In this document: piece after piece, positions 1 through 9,915 of the stretch | Numbering within the stretch: position 1 is the first letter of the stretch | Layout: every line of letters begins with the position of its first letter | Origin: Dimorphilus gyrociliatus | Taxonomy: Eukaryota > Annelida > Polychaeta > Dinophilidae | Reading direction: 5' to 3' | DNA length: 29,460 nucleotides | NCBI GenBank assembly: GCA_904063045.1 | Contig: CAJFCJ010000140.1 | Location: forward strand, 27,763-57,222 | Position numbers and translations under genes: made by a program | The notes under the pieces: model-generated | Told to the model about the DNA's origin: nothing | Databases searched by the model: none | Seen by the model: only the letters and a program-made list of their open reading frames with translations

Positions 1-70
1 GTCTAAGACTGGGTTATAGTTTGGGACTATGATAAAAACAGAAAAATTGATTTTTTGAATTTCCTACTAG

Positions 71-3000
71 CCACTCTATTGGATACCAAAATTGCAAGAC
101 AAAAATACCAATTTTGTCTTCACAACAACATCGATTGATAACAAAAGCATTAATGAGTTAAAAAGTAGGGATTATTTAGAGATTAAGTTACCTGTACTAA
201 ACCAGAATGAAAAACAGGATTTAATAAAGGTATTTTTTATTTGATAATAACAAAAATTCAAATTTTTGAATAAAAACAATAACAGATTCTATTGAAAGAA
301 AATTCTAAAGAAATGACAAAAGAACAACTCTCAAAATTAGTTGATATAGATCAAACACAAAATCTCTTATATCTTAAAGTTCTTGTTGCAGTCAGTTCTA
401 ACTCTTCATCTCTTGTCTCTGTCTATATCTTTTTCCTTTGCAGGAACTTTGCTCTTTTGGCTCATTTAGGTTAATCGATAAGAAAATTGATGATTTGACT
501 TCGGCACAAGAGTTAAGAAAATAATTTTTTGTGTATGAAAAATTAATGTTCGTTTTGTTTTGTTTAGCAATTGTCAATTATTTAAAAAAATGATTAAGCG
601 CCTGACAGAAAACTACAATGGATGCGAACAGAATGAAGATATAGTTGAGAAAGTATGTCATATTATCTCCTATCTATCTGTATAGTTCAATTTTCTTGAA
701 AATTTTCCAATATCAAATTCTTTCCTACTAATTTTCTAATTATTATTGTAGACTCTATGCTGCCTTGCACTATCAAAATATGGTTTCTACGAAAATGACC
801 TTAGGAGTTATCTAAGCGTCGAACAGCAAATTTGGTCTCCATTTTATCATGCCATAGAAAAATTTCTATTGAATCGGCAATCAATGTTACAGTATGTTAT
901 TGCATTGAAATCTATATTGAACTTTTGTTAATTATAACAACATTTATAGAATTGCCTATAGAGAATTGTCAATGATTATTGAGGAACAATTCTTATCAGA
1001 TGAAGATAACCGAAAAAAACATATTGAAAATATGGCACATTTCTTTTATGGTATATTTCTGGTTTGTTGTTGTTGTTTGTTGTTATTGTTTGTAATAATT
1101 TATTTATACTTTTTCATGGTTAAGAAATCAGAAAAATTATCATTAACTCTAATGAACGAATTGCCAGATCTTTTATACAAAGCTGGTAGAGAAAATGAAT
1201 TTCTTACAGTGTTGAGTAATCCCCAAGTTATTTCTCATTTTGAAAAGTAAAATAAATGAAAAATTAATAAATAAAAGATAAATTCTTCCCTTTTGCAGGA
1301 AGAATATCTATGAAATTTTATCCTACATGAATTTAGTTACTATGGAAAAGATTGTCAATAGTTTTACCCGTTCAATTATCACTTATCCATCAATTTTATA
1401 TTCATTTTATCAAAGAAATTTCATAATGGACATTTCAAATTTACCTTACAAAGTAGAGAGTTTCTTTTTGTTTTTGTACGAAAAAAAGAGACTAGTTGAA
1501 ATTTTAAACTAACATTTTATTCTTACTCTTCTAGATTTTTCAGTTTTACTCTTCAATTTTCAATATATCGGATTATGGTAAAATCTACGCCTTACGGGAA
1601 TTTTCTTTAAGAAAATGTATAAACATTGTTGATTGGTGTAAAAACAAGCCAATAAAATGGCGGACAGAGAAAAAATTCTTCTTAAAAGATCGATTAGGTT
1701 GCCTTTTGGGTAATAATCCTATGAAAAAAACTGAAGCATTAGAAATTCATAAAGAGGTTTTAGAGTGGAGAAAATCTTCAAATTGTCTCTTGGATGTTCA
1801 AGCAAGCTATCATTCAATTGGAAAGGTCTACTTAAATAATCAACACTACAATTTGGTAGAATTTAATATTATGTAGACTGAACTAGTTAAATTTCTCTGA
1901 TTTCTTTTTGATTTTAAAAAACTTAGGCATTGGAGAATTTCAACAAAGCTCTAGTTCTACAAGAGCAAATTCCCTACAATCCAGAAACACATGCAAATTT
2001 TGATTCTAATTCATTTAAGATTGCGTCTACTCACCAAGGTATGGGTCTTGTCTATATGAAAATGAATAATCTTACACTCGCCGAAAGGGAAATTTCTAAA
2101 GCTTTGCAGGTGATTTTTCTTTTACTCTTCTAAGAGTTTTTATGAATATCGTTTTCTTTTAAGTTATACACGGAATGTAGCTTTGGAGAGCAGTCACTCG
2201 ACATAGCCTATTGCTTTCATAATCTTGCTATGATTTACAGAAGACGGGAAAAGCATGAACAGGCTCATGATTATTACAATAAGTATAAAAGACAAAAAGA
2301 ATTGAATAGCTCATCTTTCGTTCAACATAACCATCATTAACAGATCTCTTAATATCAAACTAAAATACTTGGGGGAAAAGAGTGTAGATGTCGCTATGAC
2401 CTATATGAATCTAGCAACCCTGAAGTTGACTGTAGAAGATAATCAGATGTTTTATGAATACTCATTAAAATGTTTTGAGACAATGGAAGTAAGAGCTTAG
2501 TTGTGTTAAGTTGTGTGTTTTCTAATGAATCTTTACGAAAAAACAATTAGCAATGTCACCTTAATCAAAAACATCATCAAGTAACAATGGCAAAAGAGAA
2601 TTATGCTTATTCCCTCTTCCTCATTGATAGAAAAGAAGAATGCGAAAAACTGTTTCTTGAAACAGGTAATAGAATATTTTATCTTTGACGGTTAGGTGAT
2701 TAAGAGCAATTGGGGATATTTCTTTAAGCATTCAATATCCTTTTTTTTAAATTTTGCTCCGTTCTTTTACCAAAAGTTGCTGTTCATGAGGAAAAAGATG
2801 ATTTTAAAAATGGTCTTCCATCTCTGTTTGAAAACATGATGCACTACCTAAAAGAGAAACAACAATTCAAAACAATTTATCGTTTTTTGGCACCAGTTAT
2901 GAAGACAAAACTCCTATGTGCAGAGCATTTCATTGTTATGGATCAAGTATTGCATAATCTCAATGATGTTGATAAGAAAGAAGAGTTTTCCATAGAACAT

Positions 3001-3551
3001 GGCATTCAGATGTTTGCTGATGATAAAGAATTATTAGAATTTTATGGTGCAAAGTATTTTGACAAGGATTTTCTAGAATTAAAAGTTATTTGTTTAAAAT
3101 TAATGAAAATTTTAAAAGACAAGAAACTAGATGAAAAATTACCATTCATACTTTATCCAATGAAAATGATTGAGAGACATAGAGAGAAATATGATGAAAA
3201 AATATTTCTTTTGATCGATGAAGCTTTCAAAATTTGGCCTGATGATCAGCTAAATGTTTGTTTATTTCTTTAGTAATCATTTTTTTGAATAGTTTGAATT
3301 ACACACATATTGAATATATTTTCAATCTATTTCAGGAAATTTCAGCACTGAACGCCTATATTCTGAACAATTATCAACAGTGTATTAATATTTTAAGGAA
3401 ATTAATTGAAAATTGTGAAGAATACTCTTCCAGTATGGTGTATTTAGTCGACGATATCTTGACCTCATTGAGAAATCAGAGGGCTAAAGAATGCCAACAA
3501 TTTATAAAACAATTAACAGTTTTACAAAGTGAATTTCTCATAGATGATTGA
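71..3551 (+). CDS. NACHT-TPR protein, nephrocystin-3-like (3' part of gene)
   Basis: The C-terminal ~834 residues of a STAND-type NTPase with TPRs; the 5' end lies off the left edge. Exons 71-229, 286-390, 444-511, 568-652, 752-891, 950-1050, 1132-1246, 1299-1452, 1535-1855, 1927-2109, 2164-2282, 2344-2488, 2551-2665, 2777-3255 and 3336-3551 all end in GT, start after AG and keep phase. Early exons read like the end of a NACHT module: a strand ending FVFTTT, then LPVLNQNEKQDLIK, NLLYLKVLVAELCSFGSF and a winged-helix-like block (TLCCLALSKYGFYENDLRS). Exons 9 to 13 hold four or five TPRs of kinesin-light-chain type, for example SLDIAYCFHNLAMIYRR and SVDVAMTYMNLATLK. The last ~230 residues are helical and unassigned. 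Nephrocystin-3 works at the ciliary inversin compartment, but many animal NACHT-TPR paralogues have no known role, so function is inferred from architecture only. An AATAAA lies just after the stop. Confidence 0.85.
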
Positions 3552-3831
3552 TTGAATAAATGAACACCCTTTTCAACACAAATCTTGTGGGTAAGGAAAT
3601 AAATTCAAAAATTTGGCAAGACCTAAAATTGCTTCAAATGTTTCAAGTTATGAGAAAAAGATGGCTGTTGAAAATGCCCAATTTTAATAGGACTAGGTAC
3701 AGCTAGAAAGATAGAAGAAGAGATTGAGTCTAATTTAATTAAATAGCATATTATATGCCTTCTTTTTCTTGATGTCATTAGTACAGCTGCTAGTAAGCCG
3801 CCTACTCGAGAGATCTGCACACCATGTCTTT
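3552..3831. other. 3' flank of the NACHT-TPR gene, no gene seen
   Basis: AATAAA at about 3555 is a plausible polyadenylation signal for the upstream gene. No coding sequence with family resemblance was seen on either strand. Confidence 0.4.
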
Positions 3832-4038
3832 GGGGCCGACAGAAAACATTGTGAAGTGAGATTTTTGAAAGCAGTAGTTCGGATTGATAAATGGCTAGGA
3901 GGAGTAAAGTAGCTTTTGATTTGTAGTTAGGGGGCTTCCATCTAAGGGTTACGGGTAATCAAAAAGTTTTGGGAGAGATCAGGGCTAGGTTAGGGTTAGG
4001 GTTAAACCATGCATTTGGGAACATTTTCTGTCGTATCT
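3832..4038 (+). mobile_element. 207-bp MITE copy 1 with telomere-like core
   Basis: Non-autonomous element bounded by inverted ends (GGGGCCGACAGAAAAC on the left, the complement of ATACGACAGAAAATG on the right). It is flanked by a perfect 9-bp direct repeat CATGTCTTT at 3823-3831 and 4039-4047. The interior carries TAGGTTAGGGTTAGGGTTAAA-like sequence near the right end. Length matches copies at 9709, 13614 and 16458 exactly. A 9-bp target duplication and GG termini suggest mobilisation by a Mutator-like (MULE) transposase; that is inference, since no coding source is in the window. Confidence 0.9.
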
Positions 4039-4259
4039 CATGTCTTTGTGTATAGAGAGGTTAGGTCTGCCTCTCTCCACAAATGTGTGCGTTTTTTTAA
4101 AATAATTTCAAATGTAAGAGATCATAATCAACTCAGAAGAGAACGAATATGAACACTACTAATAAAATATATGAAATATCATTCCTTTTGTCTATACAAC
4201 TAGTAAAAGCATTGTTTAAAATGGATAAATAACTCATTTATTATGACAACAGTTATCTA

Positions 4260-4764
4260 TGGATTAATTGTATTTTTGGGATTACAGAAATTTCTATAAA
4301 TATTCTGATATTCAGTCAACCAGGAGGCATGTACTCATATCATTACGCATTTCTTTTAAGATATCATTCGTGGATTGATCTCACTTTGTGCGCGATTTCT
4401 TTACCTTTAGTTTATTATAGAGAAATACAAGCGCCTTTTTAATTGCTTTGTCTTTCAAAAGTAATTTATTCATTCCTGTTGAATAAATTGAAAATTGTTC
4501 ACTTTTACAACTGCAAATAATTAGCCCCTTCTAACCCTAACCCAGGAAAACATATGCATGCTCATGGCACCTTGTAACTTTGAGATTTTTCGGAAACTTG
4601 CTATTTCTCTCTGTACCATTTCAATTGCTCACATATACCAGTATTGCATACTAGTTTATTATTACACATTTCTATTCTTAATAATTATTCGGACATCTAC
4701 TGCATACAAACAATTGAATGACAGTAAATCTGTCTCAATTTTATCTATTCAAAATAATAGCTAA
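4260..4764 (+). pseudogene. Decayed copy of the 7TM receptor at 26011
   Basis: Two blocks resemble the class A receptor further along the window. Block 1 (4260-4442) translates into the end of TM1 and TM2; the segment YHSWIDLTLCAISLPLVYY plus REIQAPF matches the intact receptor's YLAWIDLFSCTISLPLIYH plus REIQNHF at 17 of 26 positions, then meets a TAA at 4440-4442. Upstream, the TM1 coding sequence changes frame around 4275. Block 2 (about 4556-4764) looks like TM5 and the third intracellular loop (YYYTFLFLIIIRTST, then a polar stretch with KQLNDSK). Only about 110 bp separates the blocks, too little for TM3 and TM4, so they are deleted. Block 1 is well supported and block 2 is weaker. It shows that a relative of this receptor once stood on this side of the window. 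Confidence 0.6.
4531..4543. repeat. Isolated telomere-like tract CTAACCCTAACCC
   Basis: The tract lies between the two receptor-pseudogene blocks and is in the opposite orientation to the tract in MITE copy 1. The MITE inverted ends are not seen around it. It may be a leftover of a MITE copy or an unrelated telomere-like insertion at a healed break. Confidence 0.4.
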
Positions 4765-5733
4765 AGATGTGTTAAACATTCCAATTGTTTTGGAACTATA
4801 ATAGTCTAGACGCTATTAAATGGAAATTCTCGATTTTTTAAATGTCAACATAAACAAGAGAAATACACAAGCACTACGCAACAAGACCAGTTGGTAGGTA
4901 TGTCTTTTAATCACCTTGATAAATTGTGCAAAGGAAAGTAATACAGGTATGACAATCTTTAGAGAATACTAAGTGACCTATATTACTCTAGAACAACAAA
5001 GCCCCACAGTTAAAATATTAAAGAACTGTCATTTGTTGAACTTTTGACAATAAATAAAGCAGCAGTCTGTTGTAACTTGTAAACACACAAATTGGCCAAA
5101 CAGGAGCAGTAAAACATATACAGCTAATACAATATCTGCAAAATTTGCTTCAAAAATATGGTAACTTAAACAATCATTCATAAAACAGTATTTATGCTGC
5201 TCACAACAAATGAATGAGGTCATCAATTGATCATATCTACTATGAAATCAAGTGGTTAGATATAAACATTTTGGTCCCATCTTCTGAACTCATCAGACAA
5301 TAGATAAAATGAGTAACAAAGATCAGTATCCGGGACTTGTTCAAAGTACAATGTCACCATGATGTTTATTATCAATTGTATTTAAGTCTGGGAATCTTGG
5401 AAAAACTTGTAAACTACACAAAATCATTCCTCTCCCAGAATGTTTTTGTTTTGCTCTCCCAGCCCTTAGTTCTTGGTCATATTGCTGATTTTTTCTCCAT
5501 CAAATATGAAGCAGCTTTATCTCACAGATTGATAGATACAATTATATAGATAGCACATAACGATAAACACTCAAAAGCAAGGGGAGGAGAATGGTGTAAC
5601 AATTGTTTTATGGCCTTATCTATGACCCATAAGTGATGCATAATTCCATTATAAAATGAAAGTTAACAATTAATCAGTAGTTATTTAAGTATATACCACA
5701 CAACTATTTGAATATTTTATTTAAATAAAAAAA
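4765..5733. other. Intergenic, AT-rich, no gene recognised
   Basis: Open frames of 65 to 70 codons occur on both strands (5029-5226 minus, 5337-5549 plus), but none begins at a convincing context, joins to neighbours by splicing or resembles a family I know. The last 50 bp before 5734 are the likely 5' leader of the lectin gene. Confidence 0.4.
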
Positions 5734-7861
5734 ATGACTTACACAGAAAGAATAATATTTCTTTTACCAATAATTTTCTTTAAAGGTATGTATTTGTTAC
5801 AAAAAATAATTAGGCAAGTTGAGGATGAAGACATATTTACATTGTAATAATAAGCAATCTCTATTTTACAGTGACATTAGGTTGCTTGAATGATTGGACA
5901 GAGTTTAATGGGTTTTGCTATTTTGTATCATCTAGTAGAGCTCATTGGCTTGCAGGAGAGGATGATGGATTTGGTGGAAATTTAATAAGTATCCTCAATA
6001 AAGAGGAAAATGACTTTATTCGAAGACTTATAGGAGTTAGAGATTAGTGAAATTCAACTTTTATGATTGAATTTTGATATTTTTCAGAGGGAAGATTATA
6101 GAACAGTATTTCATATTGGATTAAAAAAATTGCACAAAGAAGATTATGAGTTAATATTAAATAAATAGGTCAAATATTCTTAATTAGATTTTTACTTTCA
6201 ATTAGCAGGTGGTCTGATGGTTCACCTCTAAATTATACACTCTTACAAAGTGACCCTTATCTTTCTTGTGGTGCAGTTTTAGCAGGCAGTAAGTATAAAA
6301 AACAACTGTTTTTTTTAACATAATAACAAATAGTATTTTATAGCACCCAATTGGAATGCATTGAATTGTGGACAAACTGAAAGGTATATTTGTAAAGTAA
6401 AGAAAGGAGCTACCCCTTCTCCTAAGCCAACTTCAGTAACTCCAGTTCCTACAGGCCATTGTCCATCAGGTTGGTTAGAATCTTTAAAAAAATGCTTCAG
6501 AATATACTTCTTGGATGAAAAAAATGGATTAACTTTCTTTGAGGCAAGAAATAGCTGTATGTCATAGAATATAATGTCTAATCTGGCAACAATAAATAGT
6601 GAGGAGAAAAATTTGTTTATTCTCTCAAAAATGATTAATGGACAGCATAGAAATGGATTATGGTTTGGCTTGTACAGAGAGAACAAACGTAGACAGTGGC
6701 TATGGGCAGATAATTCTCCATATTTATTTAGAGGGTATGGTAATTGGTATACCAGGAATGGAGAAGAAGTATGTATTTAAAACTAGTAGCTCTTTTTAAA
6801 ATAACTTTAACATTGTATAGAACCAAGCTTACCTGTCTACTCTTGCACCAGCTAATAAAGCAGGGAAATGGATGGCAGATTCCTATCATACGTATAAGAA
6901 GGGCTATGTGTGCAGTATGAGCAAAAGTTTGTTTATACAATTTATATGAGATGGAGGGGACAAACCTCACCTAAAAGTAAAGTTATAGAACTATATTTTT
7001 TTGAGGTTTTCTTAGAGTTGAAAAGAGAAATCTTCTAAAACCTCACCTAAAAGTGTTTTCTTAAGGTTTTTTTAGAGTTGGGAAGATAGGAATTTTCTTA
7101 CTTAAGAATTATTATTGAAAGTTAAGCTTTTAGGGGTTTAAGATTCAAAAATAAAAAATATACTTTAGGATTAGAGTTAGGGCTATGCTGGGAAAAAATA
7201 TTCACATATCTTTCAACTTTAACAAAACATCTCTTTTCAGGTAACATTGATTTCATATCCACAACTCCACTAGAGAAAGCAATATGTAAGAAAGGAGAAT
7301 ATCTTGGAGATGGTTGCTATAGCATACAAAATGAAAAAAAAACTTGGAAAGAGGCTTTAAATTCTTGCAAAAACCAAGTATAATATTTCACTTTGTTTTT
7401 GCCTTGAAATTTAAATTGAATCTTTCCTTAAACAGGAAATGAATTTGGCTTCTATTCATTCTGCTGGATTAAATTCAGGATTGCGTTATCACATTTTAAA
7501 TACAGAAAAATACTATTGGATTGGAATGAATAGGCTTAATGCTACAGAGTCAATGAAATGGAGTGATCATTCTACAGTTGTTTTTACAAATTGGCAGGAA
7601 TTTCCCCAAGATGACAAAAATTGTGTTGCCATTTCATCAAAAGGAACATGGAGCGGATTTCCTTGTAGCATACAGTTGGAAAGTATTTGTAAAATACAAA
7701 TTGGCTTTGTGCTTACAACTCCCTCACAAGTTAATGGGCTATGCCCTAGTCCAACCAAGGGAAAGTGGGTCAGTCATGGCAGTTATTGCTATCTATTTTC
7801 AGAAGAGTATGCTTACTCAGCTCAAGACGGACTGCAGAAATGTATCAAGCTTAGAAATTGA
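5734..7861 (+). CDS. Secreted multi-domain C-type lectin, with an in-frame stop
   Basis: Exons 5734-5785, 5872-6035, 6088-6149, 6209-6288, 6344-6768, 6821-6926, 7241-7377 and 7436-7861 keep phase and give 483 residues. The first exon is a signal peptide (MTYTERIIFLLPIIFFK). CTLD1 opens with CLNDWTEFNGFCYF and closes with LNCGQTERYICK. A Pro/Thr linker (ATPSPKPTSVTPVPT) leads to CTLD2 (CPSGWLESLKKCF, LWFGLYRENKRRQWLWAD, GYVC). CTLD3 is the most complete (NLASIHS, YYWIGMNRLN, MKWSDHS, NCVAISS, SICK). A fourth CTLD begins (GKWVSHGSYCYLF) but ends at TGA 7859-7861. A TAG at 6565-6567 interrupts CTLD2 in an otherwise continuous 425-bp exon, between FEARNSCMS and NLATINSEE. The locus is therefore a recent pseudogene, a truncated single-CTLD secreted form or a sequencing error. 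The usual EPN/QPD plus WND calcium-site motifs are not clear, so sugar binding is uncertain. Confidence 0.8.
6964..7094 (+). repeat. Imperfect tandem duplication inside lectin intron 6
   Basis: The only long intron of the lectin gene (314 bp) holds two imperfect copies of a unit of about 60 to 75 bp. Each starts with CCTCACCTAAAAGT and ends with a T-rich block and TTAGAGTTG. The duplication helps explain why this intron exceeds the 52-86 bp of its neighbours. Confidence 0.55.
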
Positions 7862-7975
7862 ACCAAAGTCTGTACCACTACAAATTTATCCCACATTCAG
7901 AAAGAAAGGTAACTCAGTAATTGTTAGAAACCCTAAACCTTTCATGGAAGCAAGGTATTGATGGAGTGGGATGTT
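7862..7975 (+). pseudogene. Possible frameshifted remainder of the fourth lectin domain
   Basis: Directly after the lectin TGA, a shifted frame reads KFIPHSERK. This resembles the LVSIHSEREN-type core that follows the second cysteine of a CTLD, and a GT donor comes next. It suggests the fourth lectin domain was once longer. The match is short and could be chance. Confidence 0.3.
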
Positions 7976-9205
7976 TGTGCACTTCAGTTCAATATAAATG
8001 CTCTTTTAGAAAACTGTAGACTTAACTCAATACTATTTAATATGAATACTTAACAATAGCATTATGTACTAGGTATGCACAATTCTATTGTACATGTATG
8101 CCACAATGCACGTGAGCATATAAAATTCTTACAAATAAATGTAATGAATTTAGCATTAATTATAGGACTACACTAGTCTTACTTTAACCACCTAAGAACA
8201 TTAATTTAGTGGCCAGCTAAAGAGTATCAAAAGGTCAAACTCAACTATTGTTGACTTTTGGACCAGTTCCAACTTCTCACATTCAATGGTTGAATTGAAT
8301 GTTGCCAAAATTGTTACATCTTACAAAAGAAGCTGACCGTCTAAATTTATCTGACCTAATTACTCAGGATGAATGAAACCAATTAAAGGCAGAACCATTT
8401 TTAGGACTTTCAATTGTGTTAAAATGTTACTTTGAATTGTTCAAACTTTGAAATTGTGAACTGTTAAACTCTTAGGAAAGGAATTCCTGGACAAAAAGTT
8501 GGAAAGATATCTTACAAAATTGTTATCAGTTAATTCAGCAATTGAAATTATCTTTTTGTCATATAATCCACTATTGAGAAGTGGTTTAACAGAAATCATT
8601 CAGATACTTACTGGATCATCAAGATGTTTAAGAGAAATCTCTTTAGAATCTTGTAATATTTCACAATTGCAAGGAAATTTGATTGGGGAGATGTTAATCA
8701 ACTGCTCAGTGTTACAGGTAATTGATTTGTCAAGAAATACTGAAATTGGGAATGGATGAGCAAGAATTTGTGATGGACTTGCTAAATGGAAACCTTTAAA
8801 ATCTATTAATTTTCATTTATGCAATTTATCAAAAAACATAGCCAATCTTATTGGAGACATGCTATTGCACTGTTCAGCTATTGAAGATATTATTTTACCA
8901 TTTAATACAGTACAGGTAACCTATTTTTGAATGCCCAACTATTTTCTATATTAGTTAAAATATTTTTTCTTTAACATTAATTTTATAATCCAATAATTAA
9001 ACATGGCAATTGTGACTTTGTAATCAACATATTCAATTAATTGAATCTTTGTATTTTACTTTTTAAATAACAAAAACGTTTTATTTTGAAAAAATCATGA
9101 AAAGTGCCCAATATCCTAATTTTGAACAATAATTAAAAATTTACAAAAATGACCAAATTTATTTCAAGAATCAAAGTAGGATAAGAATTTTAAAAGAAGT
9201 CAAAA

Positions 9206-9550
9206 ATGCCAAAAATTACCTTTGATATGAGAAAATTAGTGATGGAAAAGAGGAAGGAGAAGATATCAATGAATGAAATAGCAAAACAATTAAAAATTTC
9301 AAAGGGATCTGTCCATTACATAATAAAAAAGTTTGAGAAACATGGAACTATAAACAATTTATCCAAATTATGCATCCCAAAGATTCTAACAGAAAGGAAA
9401 GACAGAAAAATTTGTCAGATTTCAAAAAGAAATTCATTTTTACCAGCAAGGAATGTGCTTGAATATTCAGGACTAGGTTCCAAAATTTCTCTGTTGACCT
9501 GCAAGAAGATTTTACATTATTGGGCACTTTTTGTGATTTTTTCAGAATAA
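9206..9550 (+). CDS. N-terminal fragment of a Tc1-type transposase
   Basis: The 114-residue product begins MPKITFDMRKLVMEKRK and has a first helix-turn-helix (MNEIAKQLKISKGSVHYII), then KKFEKHGTINN. A second helix-turn-helix-like region follows (ARNVLEYSGLGSKISLLTC). This is the bipartite paired-like DNA-binding part of Tc1 transposases. The DDE/D catalytic domain, normally a further ~200 residues, is deleted. The frame runs straight into the right inverted repeat at 9522 and stops inside it. It could bind its own inverted repeats but cannot catalyse transposition; any repressor-like role is speculation. Confidence 0.8.
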   Translation: MPKITFDMRKLVMEKRKEKISMNEIAKQLKISKGSVHYIIKKFEKHGTINNLSKLCIPKILTERKDRKICQISKRNSFLPARNVLEYSGLGSKISLLTCKKILHYWALFVIFSE

Positions 9551-9708
9551 AATTTTTTTTGTTATTTAAACAGTGAAATTTGAAAATTCAATTAGTTGAA
9601 TATGTTGTGCACAAAGTTACAATTGCCATGTCTAATCATTGGATTGTAAGATTAATGTTATAGAAAAAATATTTTAACTGATATAAAAAATAGCTGGACA
9701 TTCAAAAA

Positions 9709-9915
9709 GGGGCCGACAGAAAACGTCCCCAAATGAAATTTTTGAAAGCAACATTTCGGATTGAAAAATGGTTAGGAGGGGTAAAGTAGCTTTTGATTTA
9801 TAGTTAGGGGGGTTCCATCTAAGGGTTAGGAGCAATCAAAAAGGTTAACGAGAGACAAGCGCTAGGTTAGGGTTAGGGTTAAATCATGAATTTGGGGACG
9901 TTTTCTGTCGAATCC
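9709..9915 (+). mobile_element. 207-bp MITE copy 2, nested in the Tc1 inverted repeat
   Basis: Ends are GGGGCCGACAGAAAACG and the complement of GGATTCGACAGAAAACG. The 9-bp target duplication ATTCAAAAA lies at 9700-9708 and 9916-9924. Removing one duplication and the MITE restores a right Tc1 repeat that pairs base for base in length with the left one. The core has the TTAGGGTTAGGGTTAAA tract. Inverted ends extend about 22 to 27 bp, through CGTCCCCAAATG-like sequence. Confidence 0.95.

Noticed and set aside
2283-2343. Apparent frameshift in the TPR region
   Set aside because: A 61-bp GT-AG intron (GTATAA to ACAG) with matching phase restores a continuous TPR, so no frameshift is needed.
3832-4038. 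Telomere or subtelomere signal from the TTAGGG tracts
   Set aside because: The tracts are short, lie at a fixed place inside a 207-bp element with inverted ends and target duplications, and occur at four interstitial sites in both orientations.
6555-6566. A tiny intron (GTATGTCATAG) that would remove the lectin stop codon
   Set aside because: At 11 nt it is far below any spliceable length, and removing it would shift the frame of good lectin sequence downstream.
6315-6686. 123-codon minus-strand open frame
   Set aside because: It lies antisense to the lectin exon 6344-6768, whose sense frame has clear C-type lectin motifs. The antisense frame has no domain or splice support.
7563-7961. 132-codon plus-strand open frame overlapping the lectin exon
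   Set aside because: Shadow frame of CTLD3; only its last part (after 7861) may preserve shifted lectin sequence, noted separately.
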